A DNA stretch of 64,000 nucleotides, taken from NCBI RefSeq assembly GCF_048268085.1, contig NZ_JBLWWF010000002.1:62001-126000 (forward strand). Direction: 5' to 3'. The stretch is from Neptunicella sp048268085. GTDB lineage: Bacteria; Pseudomonadota; Gammaproteobacteria; Enterobacterales; Alteromonadaceae. The notes under the pieces are model-generated. The model saw nothing but the letters and a program-made list of their open reading frames with translations. It made no database searches and had not been told where the DNA came from. The position numbers and the translations under genes were made by a program. The first letter of the stretch is position 1. Every line of letters begins with the position of its first letter. Shown one piece after another: positions 45,603-54,295 of the stretch.

Positions 45603-46403
45603 TTAAAGTCCCAATACATCATGCATCGAATAGAGTCCTGCGGGACGACTCGTTAACCAGCTAGCGGCCCTGACGGCTCCTTTGGCAAAAGTGAGTCGGC
45701 TTGAGGCTTTATGGGTTAATTCCAATCGTTCACCAATATCGGCAAAAATTACCGTATGATCACCAACCACGTCTCCGGCCCTAACGGTGGCAAAACCAAT
45801 CGTTTGTTGATCACGTTCACCGGTATCGCCTTCTCTTCCGTAAACGGCACATTGGTCAAGATCACGTTCCAGTTCATCAGCTATAGCTTCACCAATCGCC
45901 ATAGCCGTGCCTGAAGGCGCATCTTTTTTAAATCGATGGTGGGTTTCAACAATTTCAATGTCGGCACTATTTCCCATCACGCTGGCGGCCTGTTTTACCA
46001 GATTTAATAACAGGTTGACTCCAACACTATAATTCGCCGCAAATACCACCGGAATATTAGCCGCCGCCTGATCTAATAGCTGTTTTTGTGTTTGATTCAG
46101 TCCCGTGGTACCAATGACCACTGGCTTTTTGTGAGCGATACACCAGGCTAGATTCCCTTCCAATGCAGCAGGTAAGGTAAAATCAATCATTACGTCAACA
46201 TCATTGACAAAGGTATCTGGATTGCCACTAATGGTTAAATCACATTTTCCTATCCCAGCCAACTCACCGACATCCATACCTACCCACGGCGAGTCAGCGC
46301 GCACGGCAGCGCCCTGTAACATAGCATTGTTGTCGGCTTTTGCTGCTTCAATCAGTACTCGCCCCATTCGACCGTTAGCACCGAAAATTCCAATTTTAAC
46401 CAT
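45603..46403 (-). CDS. dapB: 4-hydroxy-tetrahydrodipicolinate reductase
   Basis: An NAD(P)H-dependent step of lysine/diaminopimelate synthesis. The 266 residues show the dinucleotide-binding IGIFGANGRMGR, the catalytic segment VETHHRFKKDAPSGTAMAIG and the GTTGLNQTQ loop. An ATG at 46412 is 9 nt further upstream, but AAAGAG lies directly against it. The same site is 9 nt from the ATG at 46403, which is preferred. It is upstream of carAB on the same strand, as in Shewanella. Confidence 0.96.
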   Translation of the reverse strand: MVKIGIFGANGRMGRVLIEAAKADNNAMLQGAAVRADSPWVGMDVGELAGIGKCDLTISGNPDTFVNDVDVMIDFTLPAALEGNLAWCIAHKKPVVIGTTGLNQTQKQLLDQAAANIPVVFAANYSVGVNLLLNLVKQAASVMGNSADIEIVETHHRFKKDAPSGTAMAIGEAIADELERDLDQCAVYGREGDTGERDQQTIGFATVRAGDVVGDHTVIFADIGERLELTHKASSRLTFAKGAVRAASWLTSRPAGLYSMHDVLGL

Positions 46404-46412
46404 ATGTGACAT

Positions 46413-46823
46413 CTCTTTTTCTAGGCTACTGAATATTTATCCGAAGTCTGCCTGATTTAGAGTGGTTTTTCAGTACAAAAAGGAGCTAAGTTAGATATTT
46501 ATGCAATCAGGAATAGTTCACCACAAGTGACAGGCAATTACTGCACAACATCAATATATTAAGATTGGGTACCATGAATAGCCCATGCAGTTAGGAGATA
46601 CTGAGGTTATACAATGAGGTATGTAATGAGAGTATGCTAAGCAAATCGTGACTAATTTAACGCGCCCTATCACAGCCCGACCTTACAATTGAGCTGTATT
46701 AGCCCCGATAACAGCACAGTGCATGGCAAACTTGAGGGCTACCACCAAGCCTTTCGTACAAACTGACCTTGATAGCCTTAATAATCCCTCAGCAATGCGT
46801 TATGCGGCTAATACTCTTTGTAT
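46413..46823. other. 411-nt gene-free region between dapB and fimV
   Basis: No ORF, tRNA or strong terminator is visible. The base composition is less A/T-rich than in most intergenic regions here. The region holds the promoter of dapB and the 3' end of the fimV transcript. truA, which often follows this locus, is not here. Confidence 0.5.
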
Positions 46824-49800
46824 TTATGATATATCGTCTAGCAGCTTTTGCGCTTCTTTAACCTGCTCCGGATCGTCAGATTGAATAATTTTTTCTAATA
46901 ATTGACGAGCAGATTCTTTATCGTCGATCTCAATATATGCAATAGCCAAATCCATCCGACTCCCGGCACCTTTATCACTATCTACATCAACTAAATCAAT
47001 ATCGTCAACATCGGGCAACCCCATGCTAGTCAGATCGATATTAATGTCTTTTTCTTCTGCCGGTTCATCGTCGTCACTGAGCAATTCATCAACTTCGACA
47101 TAGTCATCGGTGTCGGATTCGTCATCAGGTGCTTCACTGAATAATGCTTCCAGATCTAAATCCGGATTATCCAATGTCGGTTTGTCGTCTTTTGATTCGG
47201 GCGAGATTAAATCATCATCATTATCCATGCCTTCAAGCATGTCGTCGAACGAGCTGTTTTCCAGTTCTTCGAGTAGTTCATCATCTTCATTTAAAGCGGC
47301 GATTTGCACCTCTTCAAATCCTTCCGGCAAGTCATCGTCGCCAATGATTTCATCATCAGTTGAATCATCATTACCAAGCCAATCACCTAAACCGGGAATA
47401 TCGTCAGTGATAGCGCTATCGGCATCATCATGATCTGCAACCACGGTTTCATCATGCTCGCTTTCAGGTAATTCCTGCGGCTCGCTATCTTTATCATTAT
47501 CGGCATCCAACCACTGATTAAGATCAGGCGTATCGTCCAATAATTTTTCATCCTGTTCAGTTGGGGCTATATCATCCTCAAAATCAGCCAATGCCGCTTC
47601 CAGATCGTCTTCGCCTTCGGTATCCACTTGAGGTTGTTCAGTCTCTTCTGCCTGCTGTTCGGCCAATTCAGCTTGTTCAAAATCCTCCAACGCTTGCTCA
47701 AGTTCATCATCTTCAATAGTGTCATCTTGTTCAGCGAGTTCTTTTTCTAACTCATCTTCAACATCAATGGCACTGTCATCGGTTTGATCGGGCAATTGTT
47801 CTTGTTCAGACTCGGCAGAGTCCTCTTCAGTGTCTGGCGTCTCGTCCTGGGCTTGTTCCACCTCGGATTGAGATTCATCAGACTCCGTATCGATGGATTC
47901 AGATAATTCGGCCAACAATTCATCGGCTAACTGATCCTGCTCTGAGACTGCTTCTTCCTCAGTGTCTGGCGACTCGTCCTGAACTTGTTCCACCTCGGAT
48001 TGAGATTCATCGGATTCCGTATCGATGGATTCAGACAATTCAGCCAATAATTCATCGGCGAGCTGATCCTGCTCTGAAACGGCTTCTTCCTCAGTGTCTG
48101 GCGACTCGTCCTGAACTTGTTCCACCTCGGCTTGAGATTCATCAGACTCCGTATCGATGGATTCAGACAATTCGGCCAATAATTCATCGGCTAACTGATC
48201 CTGCTCTGATACGGCTTCTTCCTCAGCATCTGGCGACTCGTCCTGAACTTGTTCCACCTCGGCTTGAGATTCATCAGACTCCGTATCGATGGATTCAGAC
48301 AACTCGGCCAATAATTCATCGGCGAGCTGGTCCTGCTCTGAGACGGCTTCTTCCTCGGCCTCTGGCGCCTCGTCCTGAGCTTGTTCCACCTCAGCTTGAG
48401 ATTCATCAGACTCCGTATCGATGGATTCAGATAATTCAGCCAATAATTCATCGGCTAACTGATCCTGCTCTGATACGACTTCTTCCTCAGCCTCTGGCGT
48501 CTCGTCCTGAGCTTGTTGTGCATCATCAAGATCGTCTTCAAGACTGTTAAATCCTTCAGTAGATGCCTTGTCATCTTCAGCAATATCATCGGGAGCCAAC
48601 ATTGCTTTCATTTGCTCAACACTATCGATTTCTGCCACCAGTTCTTCGGTTAAATCGTCTATTTCCTCACTACGAGATTTTATGATTTCATCAAGACCAT
48701 CAATTCGCTCATCATCAATAGGAGCCACAGTAGATAAATCTGCGACTTCAATATCCATCAAGTCTTCTTCGTCTAATAGCTTACTGATACTAATATCTTC
48801 GCTATCTTCTGGCTCTTCTTCATCTTCTTCGTCAGGCTCACCAAGAAGTTGTAATTCTGCTGAATCGGGTTCCGGCTCGGGTTCAGACAGCTCGATTGCA
48901 TCCTCATCCACTTGATCAAGCAGCTCATCTTCATCCTCTATTGAACTGTCTTGGGGTTCATCATCTTCAGAATCAAATAAATCATCCAAGTCTCCTTTCT
49001 GTAATATTTCTTCACCTAAATCAGTATCATAGTCTGATTCAGCGTCAGCCTTGGCGGGTTCTTGTATATCAACATCAACAATAGGTTCATCATCTAACTC
49101 ATCCAGATCATCTAATGCTTCATCGAGCAAGTCATCAGTTAGATCTTCGAAGTTATCCAATTCATCTTCGGTCAATTCATCATCTTGTGCCAGATCACCT
49201 AATAATTCATCGTCCAAGCTATCATCAAGTAAATCATCACCGAACAAATCTTCGTCGGTCATCTCGCCAGATAATTCATCACTTAATGCGTCCGACAAAT
49301 CGTCCTGCTCAAGTTGTGGCTCAGGATCCGCTGGCGGAGTAATGACGGGGGCCTGCTGTTCAGGTGTGGCGGGAAGAGCATCATTTTGACGACGTTTAAG
49401 CCAATATGCCAAGCCCCCCAAGAGCAATAATACCGGTATAGTTGAACCAACAATCAACCATACTGGACTGGAAAAAACAGAGGCTTTTTCCGCCTCTTCG
49501 AGCATTTTTTGCTTTTGCTGCTCCTGACGGGAAATATTGACTAATTCATTTTGTAATGTCAGCAATTTGTCCATTTGTTGCTGCACTTCGCCTTCTTCAC
49601 CAATACGCGAACGCAATTGGTCAATTTCGGCATTAACCGCATCTAAACGCTGATAAATTTTATTATTCTCATCAATTAACGACTGTACACCATTAATTGA
49701 TTGGGCAAATTGATCTCGTAACGCCTGAAATTGACGAGTCTGTTGTTCATCTATCGCCGATAATTTGTTTTCTAATACCTGTTTGGTTTCGGCCAATTCA

Positions 49801-50228
49801 TTGCTTTTAGCGGCGCTTTGTCCTTGCCTACCTTGTCCACTCGATTGTCCCTGCCAGCGTTCATTGTCCTGCAATGTTTTGCGTTCAGCACTTCTAACAT
49901 CAATCTGTGCTGCATATTCTGCGGTGGGTAATCTCAGTATCGAGCCGTCGATCATGTTATTAATATTGCTATCATCGAAAGCTTGAGGATTAAGTTGATA
50001 AATCGCCAACATCACTTGATACATCGACAACTGATTATTTTGACGATGACGACTGGCAATTTGCCATAAGGTATCTTTACTGGTGATCGGGCCATAAGTT
50101 TGCCCGGAAAATTCACGAATAGTGTTTTTAGGACCTTTAATCAGTACCTGTTCGGCGGCTATGACGGTATGCACAGAACAGCACAAACCGAAAACTCCAA
50201 GCATGAAAAATAGATGTCTCAATCTCAT
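46824..50228 (-). CDS. fimV: FimV/HubP-type polar LysM protein with acidic repeats
   Basis: An inner-membrane polar landmark protein (FimV/HubP/TspA family) linked to type IV pili, chemotaxis and polar organisation. Of 1134 residues: signal peptide (1-24), periplasmic LysM-like domain (about 45-105), coiled coil (about 145-245), one membrane helix (WLIVGSTIPVLLLLGGLAYW, near 255-275) and a very acidic cytoplasmic region. The latter includes five 44-residue tandem repeats (579-798). The C-terminal FimV domain with a TPR-like helix pair is SRMDLAIAYIEIDDKESARQ. AAGGA precedes the ATG. It is upstream-adjacent to asd on the same strand. Confidence 0.93.
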   Translation of the reverse strand: MRLRHLFFMLGVFGLCCSVHTVIAAEQVLIKGPKNTIREFSGQTYGPITSKDTLWQIASRHRQNNQLSMYQVMLAIYQLNPQAFDDSNINNMIDGSILRLPTAEYAAQIDVRSAERKTLQDNERWQGQSSGQGRQGQSAAKSNELAETKQVLENKLSAIDEQQTRQFQALRDQFAQSINGVQSLIDENNKIYQRLDAVNAEIDQLRSRIGEEGEVQQQMDKLLTLQNELVNISRQEQQKQKMLEEAEKASVFSSPVWLIVGSTIPVLLLLGGLAYWLKRRQNDALPATPEQQAPVITPPADPEPQLEQDDLSDALSDELSGEMTDEDLFGDDLLDDSLDDELLGDLAQDDELTEDELDNFEDLTDDLLDEALDDLDELDDEPIVDVDIQEPAKADAESDYDTDLGEEILQKGDLDDLFDSEDDEPQDSSIEDEDELLDQVDEDAIELSEPEPEPDSAELQLLGEPDEEDEEEPEDSEDISISKLLDEEDLMDIEVADLSTVAPIDDERIDGLDEIIKSRSEEIDDLTEELVAEIDSVEQMKAMLAPDDIAEDDKASTEGFNSLEDDLDDAQQAQDETPEAEEEVVSEQDQLADELLAELSESIDTESDESQAEVEQAQDEAPEAEEEAVSEQDQLADELLAELSESIDTESDESQAEVEQVQDESPDAEEEAVSEQDQLADELLAELSESIDTESDESQAEVEQVQDESPDTEEEAVSEQDQLADELLAELSESIDTESDESQSEVEQVQDESPDTEEEAVSEQDQLADELLAELSESIDTESDESQSEVEQAQDETPDTEEDSAESEQEQLPDQTDDSAIDVEDELEKELAEQDDTIEDDELEQALEDFEQAELAEQQAEETEQPQVDTEGEDDLEAALADFEDDIAPTEQDEKLLDDTPDLNQWLDADNDKDSEPQELPESEHDETVVADHDDADSAITDDIPGLGDWLGNDDSTDDEIIGDDDLPEGFEEVQIAALNEDDELLEELENSSFDDMLEGMDNDDDLISPESKDDKPTLDNPDLDLEALFSEAPDDESDTDDYVEVDELLSDDDEPAEEKDINIDLTSMGLPDVDDIDLVDVDSDKGAGSRMDLAIAYIEIDDKESARQLLEKIIQSDDPEQVKEAQKLLDDIS
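47835..48494 (-). repeat. 132-bp tandem repeat array inside fimV (5 units)
   Basis: Five consecutive 132-bp units encode a 44-residue block containing SEQDQLADELLAELSESIDT. The units differ at only a few residues (for example A/S before EVEQ, and DA/DT/EA at the start). A degenerate sixth unit follows. The period is visible as the same DNA words recurring near 47951, 48083, 48215, 48347 and 48479. Confidence 0.95.
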
Positions 50229-50596
50229 AGACTATCCTTGCCGCCCCTAAAATTATTATTAATACTATGAACCTGTCTGGCAACAGGTAAAGAAAAAGTT
50301 ATAATATTATATTTATCAAATAGTTAAATTAAAACCAGTCAACTAGATTAATCGTTGCCAATGCTGGTTTTTTGACTATTTTACCCACACTACATCCTAC
50401 CTACCGATTAACAGCAAGATGCGTTCCAAAGTTACTATAAATGTTAAATTTATACCAACTAAAAGCATACATCATCATGGTTAATTATTGCTGATAATAA
50501 ATTGATAAATTATTTAGCGTCTGGGTAGGTTATCGGTTGTTTGGCGAGAATATTGATAGGGGCAATTAATTGCCCCTTATCTTAGATGAAAAACGA
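50229..50596. other. 368-nt region between fimV and asd with a palindrome
   Basis: An A/T-rich gene-free stretch. A perfect 18-nt palindrome, GGGGCAATTAATTGCCCC (50559-50576), lies 20 nt after the asd stop and may form its 3'-end hairpin, though without a T tract. A 6-bp hairpin (50271-50276 with 50283-50288) lies in the probable fimV leader. Confidence 0.6.
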
Positions 50597-51613
50597 TTAA
50601 AGATATTCGGCAATTAAATGCTCTGCAATTTGAATACTGTTAGTTGCGGCACCTTTACGAACGTTATCTGCAACAACCCACATATTAATACCATTAGGAT
50701 GGGAAATATCTTGGCGAACCCGTCCCACAAACACATCATCTTTACCGCTGGCATTACCGACTTGGGTGGGAAATTCTTCCCTTTCGGCCATTAACGTTAC
50801 ACCTGGGGCGTTAGCTAACAAGGCTTTTACCTGCTCAGCATCAATAGGTTGACGAGTCTCAATATGAATCGCTTCACCATGTCCAAAAAATACCGGTACG
50901 CGAACCGCAGTAGGATTAACTAAAATGCTGTCATCTCCCATAATTTTGTGCGTTTCCCAGACCATTTTCATTTCTTCTTTGGTGTAATCATTATCCTGAA
51001 ACACGTCAATTTGCGGAATGGCATTAAAGGCAATCTGGCGGCTAAACGCTTCTACTTTGGCTTCGCGACCACTTAACAATGCTGAACATTGTTGAGCTAA
51101 TTCTTCAATAGCAGTGCGTCCTGCGCCCGAAACGGACTGATAGGTGGCTACATTAATACGGGCAATACCAACAGCGTCTTGAATCGGCTTTAACGCAACA
51201 AGCATTTGAATAGTTGAACAATTCGGATTAGCAATAATATTGCGATTGCGGAAATCAGCAATCGCGTGCGCATTCACCTCAGGTACCACTAATGGAATGT
51301 CAGGTTCATAACGATAGTGAGAGGTGTTGTCGATCACCACACACCCGGCTTCAGCGGCTAACGGTGCATATTTGGCAGAAGTGCTGCCACCGGCGGAAAA
51401 AAAGCCAATTTGGGTTTGTGACCAATCAAAGGTCTCTGCATCCAATACCGTAATATCCTTACCTTTGAATTTTACCTTACCACCGGCTGAACGAGCACTG
51501 GCTAAAGGGTAAAGTGTTTTTACCGGAAAATTCCGCTGTTCGAGAATTTCGATAATATTCTGGCCAACCAGACCGGTTGCGCCCAATACCGCAACATCAA
51601 AGGCTTGTGACAT
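50597..51613 (-). CDS. asd: aspartate-semialdehyde dehydrogenase
   Basis: Reduces aspartyl phosphate to aspartate semialdehyde, the branch point to lysine, threonine and methionine. The 338 residues show the nucleotide-binding VAVLGATGLVGQNI, the catalytic cysteine in NPNCST and the histidine in VPVFFGHGEAI. It is of the shorter type found in Pseudomonas/Vibrio rather than E. coli Asd (367). The catalytic residues are intact, so it is not the Usg paralogue that occupies this position in E. coli. Confidence 0.95.
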   Translation of the reverse strand: MSQAFDVAVLGATGLVGQNIIEILEQRNFPVKTLYPLASARSAGGKVKFKGKDITVLDAETFDWSQTQIGFFSAGGSTSAKYAPLAAEAGCVVIDNTSHYRYEPDIPLVVPEVNAHAIADFRNRNIIANPNCSTIQMLVALKPIQDAVGIARINVATYQSVSGAGRTAIEELAQQCSALLSGREAKVEAFSRQIAFNAIPQIDVFQDNDYTKEEMKMVWETHKIMGDDSILVNPTAVRVPVFFGHGEAIHIETRQPIDAEQVKALLANAPGVTLMAEREEFPTQVGNASGKDDVFVGRVRQDISHPNGINMWVVADNVRKGAATNSIQIAEHLIAEYL

Positions 51614-51655
51614 TCTATTCTTTCTCCAAGATAAAAATTAAAAATATAATTTGTA

Positions 51656-52780
51656 TTATACAGGCTTAAACCCTAACTGATAGATTGCCTGTGAAAGTGG
51701 ACAATTTCCAGCGCTAACCTGCAGCGCAGCAAACTCTCTTCTTATAGCATAGTTTTTTCGGATATATTCAAACTGTCCCGGCTGCTCGATACTGGTTCTA
51801 AATAGCTGATCATCCAATGATACATCATAGACTTGCTTAACCAATGCGTATAAATCTTGCCAGGTAACGTTTTGTTGACCTAATTCAATGACTGACACAT
51901 CAGGCGCAGGCAAATAATCATTTAAATGATGCTTAACAGGTTTATTCAGCAGTGCTGCGGCAGCCTGATATACCATTTCGGTGCCATTCGATTTGCCTTC
52001 TACACTGTGTCCTGCTATATGCGCTGTTGCCAGTTGCGTATAAGGAACCAGCGCAATATTGATATCCGGTTCATTTTCCCATACATCCAACACAACATGC
52101 AGCTTACGGTTTTGTTCGAACAGTTTTAATAACGCCTGATTATCGACGATTTCCCCACGACAGGCATTAATCAGTAATTGTTGCTCGCTTAACTGGGTTA
52201 GTCGATTATATTCAAACAGATGCTCTGTTGGATAAGGACCGTCTTTGATCAACGGTACATGCAAGCTAATGACATCACATTGCATGATCTCGTCCATTTC
52301 CACAAAATGGCGAGGATCGCCCTGCTGTTGCTTAGGCGGATCGCATAACAAATAACGCATTCCCAATGCATCCAGCTTTTTAGACAGGGCACTTCCCGCT
52401 TGTCCGGCACCGACAATTCCCACCGTTTTATCAGGCAAGGTCCAGCCCAGACGTTCAGCCATAACGCACAACACACTGACCACATATTCTGCCACCGAGA
52501 TGGAGTTACAACCTGCTGCTGAATACCAGGGAATATTTCGCTGTGCTAAATAATCAATATCCAGATGATTAAATCCCGCCGTCGCCGTAGCGACAAACTT
52601 TAAATTATGACATCCGCCAATTAGTGATTGATTAACCTTGGTGGTAGAGCGCACAAACAATAATTCCGCATCGACAATATCTTCAGGCTTAACGGTTTTA
52701 CCGGAAAACGACTGGCAATCTCCCCAGTCAGCAAAAAACGCCTCGGCATAAGGCATCGAATCTTCGTAGTATATTTTCAT
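51656..52780 (-). CDS. pdxB: erythronate-4-phosphate dehydrogenase
   Basis: Second step of DXP-dependent pyridoxal phosphate synthesis. The 374 residues are a D-2-hydroxyacid dehydrogenase fold with GIVGAGQAGSALSKKL (NAD site), NACRGEIVDNQAL, the catalytic histidine in HIAGHSVEGK, and the PdxB-specific C-terminal dimerisation domain. It lies 42 nt upstream of asd on the same strand, in the conserved fabB-pdxB order. Confidence 0.96.
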   Translation of the reverse strand: MKIYYEDSMPYAEAFFADWGDCQSFSGKTVKPEDIVDAELLFVRSTTKVNQSLIGGCHNLKFVATATAGFNHLDIDYLAQRNIPWYSAAGCNSISVAEYVVSVLCVMAERLGWTLPDKTVGIVGAGQAGSALSKKLDALGMRYLLCDPPKQQQGDPRHFVEMDEIMQCDVISLHVPLIKDGPYPTEHLFEYNRLTQLSEQQLLINACRGEIVDNQALLKLFEQNRKLHVVLDVWENEPDINIALVPYTQLATAHIAGHSVEGKSNGTEMVYQAAAALLNKPVKHHLNDYLPAPDVSVIELGQQNVTWQDLYALVKQVYDVSLDDQLFRTSIEQPGQFEYIRKNYAIRREFAALQVSAGNCPLSQAIYQLGFKPV

Positions 52781-52868
52781 GGTCAGATAAAGCTCATGAT
52801 TTAAAATTTGGCCAAAGATAATTTCGGCTTTCGGATGTGGGCGGAACCTACCCTGATGGAGAGAAACA

Positions 52869-52905
52869 CACCAGCTTTTTAACCGGTTCGATTAAAAAGC
52901 TGGTG
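52869..52905 (-). terminator. hairpin after fabB
   Basis: Perfect 14-bp inverted repeat (52869-52882 with 52892-52905) with a 9-nt loop, 11 nt after the fabB stop. A/T pairs lie inside the stem next to the loop, and there is no following T run, so the terminator role is uncertain. Confidence 0.55.
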
Positions 52906-52916
52906 AATGATATGGA

Positions 52917-54131
52917 TTATCCTTGATATTTACTCATCACCAAGGTGGCATTGGTCCCGCCAAAGCCGAAACTGTTAGACATTACCGTATTAAGCGCAGT
53001 TTCACGCATTTCACGCACAATATCCAAACCCTCGGCTTGTTCGTCCAGATTGGTAACGTTCACTGACGGAGCGACAAAACCATGTTCCAGCATCAATATA
53101 CAATAAATCGCTTCTTGTACCCCGGCGGCCCCAAGACCATGGCCGGTCATCGCTTTAGTGGCACTAATGGCTGGCGAATTTCCACCAAACACTTGTTGAA
53201 TCGCCCCTAACTCTTTTACGTCACCAACCGGGGTGGACGTACCGTGAGTATTAAGGTAATCAATCGGTGTTTTGACATCTTGCATTGCCAGTTGCATACA
53301 ACGCACTGCCCCTTCACCTGATGGAGCGACCATATCGTAACCATCAGAAGTGGCGCCGTAGCCGATAATCTCACCATAAATTTTAGCGCCTCGTGCCAGC
53401 GCATGTTCCAGTTCTTCAACCACAACCATACCGCCACCACCAGAGATGACAAAACCATCCCGATCGGCATCATAAGTGCGCGATGCGGTTTCTGGTGCAT
53501 CATTGTATTTGCTTGATAATGCGCCCATAGCGTCAAATTCCATGGCTAGTGTCCAATGGACTTCTTCACCACCACCGGCAAATACAATATCCTGTTTACC
53601 TAGCTGAATCTGTTCCACAGCATGACCAATACAATGTGCACTGGTTGCACACGCAGAACTCATGGAATAATTAATCCCTTTGATTTTGAATGGTGTCGCC
53701 AAACACGCCGATACCGTGCTGCTCATAGTGCGAGTCACCATGTAGGGACCTACTCGTTTAACGCCTTTTTCGCGTAAAATATCTGCCGCTTCTACCTGAT
53801 GTTTGGAAGACGCGCCTCCAGAACCTGCGACTAAGCCCGTACGTGGATTAGATACCTGTTCTTCGCTTAGTCCCGCATCATCAATCGCCTGTTGCATGGA
53901 AATATGCGCATACGCTGCTGCATCACCCATAAAACGCAAGGCTTTACGATCAATGTGTTGGCTAACATCAAGATCAATATTGCCCCACACATGACTACGC
54001 AGTCCTAATTTTGCAAACTCCTCCGAATAACTAATACCACTGCTACCCTTTTTAAGTGACTCGAGGACTTCCTGCTGATTATTTCCAATACTGGACACAA
54101 TGCCAATACCAGTAATGACTGCTCTTTTCAT
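52917..54131 (-). CDS. fabB: 3-oxoacyl-[acyl-carrier-protein] synthase I
   Basis: Condensing enzyme of fatty-acid elongation, essential for unsaturated fatty acids. The Cys-His-His triad is visible in SSACATSAHCIGHA, NTHGTSTPVGD and KAMTGHGLGAAG, with the FGFGGTNATLV C-terminal motif. The start was set at MKRAVITGIGIVSS (54131), giving 404 residues (E. coli 406); the frame extends ten codons upstream without family similarity. It is divergent from mnmC. Confidence 0.97.
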   Translation of the reverse strand: MKRAVITGIGIVSSIGNNQQEVLESLKKGSSGISYSEEFAKLGLRSHVWGNIDLDVSQHIDRKALRFMGDAAAYAHISMQQAIDDAGLSEEQVSNPRTGLVAGSGGASSKHQVEAADILREKGVKRVGPYMVTRTMSSTVSACLATPFKIKGINYSMSSACATSAHCIGHAVEQIQLGKQDIVFAGGGEEVHWTLAMEFDAMGALSSKYNDAPETASRTYDADRDGFVISGGGGMVVVEELEHALARGAKIYGEIIGYGATSDGYDMVAPSGEGAVRCMQLAMQDVKTPIDYLNTHGTSTPVGDVKELGAIQQVFGGNSPAISATKAMTGHGLGAAGVQEAIYCILMLEHGFVAPSVNVTNLDEQAEGLDIVREMRETALNTVMSNSFGFGGTNATLVMSKYQG

Positions 54132-54295
54132 ATAAAACCCTATTCTAAAAAATTGACGCACATGTTAATGATTTTCATCCAGCAACTGGTCTGCTCTTTG
54201 ATGATTTCAATCAATTATTTGTGCTGCGTAAAGTACAGCTGCGGCATAAATCAACGTACAATATCCCTATCACACTAATCGAACGTTGTAATTTA

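Noticed and set aside
46413..46823. Possible integron attC-like site
   Set aside because: The words resembling an attC core do not form the required paired R and L boxes, and there is no integrase or cassette array.
47835..48494. Possible CRISPR or satellite array
   Set aside because: The 132-bp units are contiguous, in frame and code for the acidic FimV repeats; there are no spacers.
47110..49389. Serine-rich and other long open frames on the plus strand across fimV
   Set aside because: They are antisense mirrors of the Asp/Glu-rich fimV repeats (GAT/GAA read as ATC/TTC and TCA/TCT), not independent genes.
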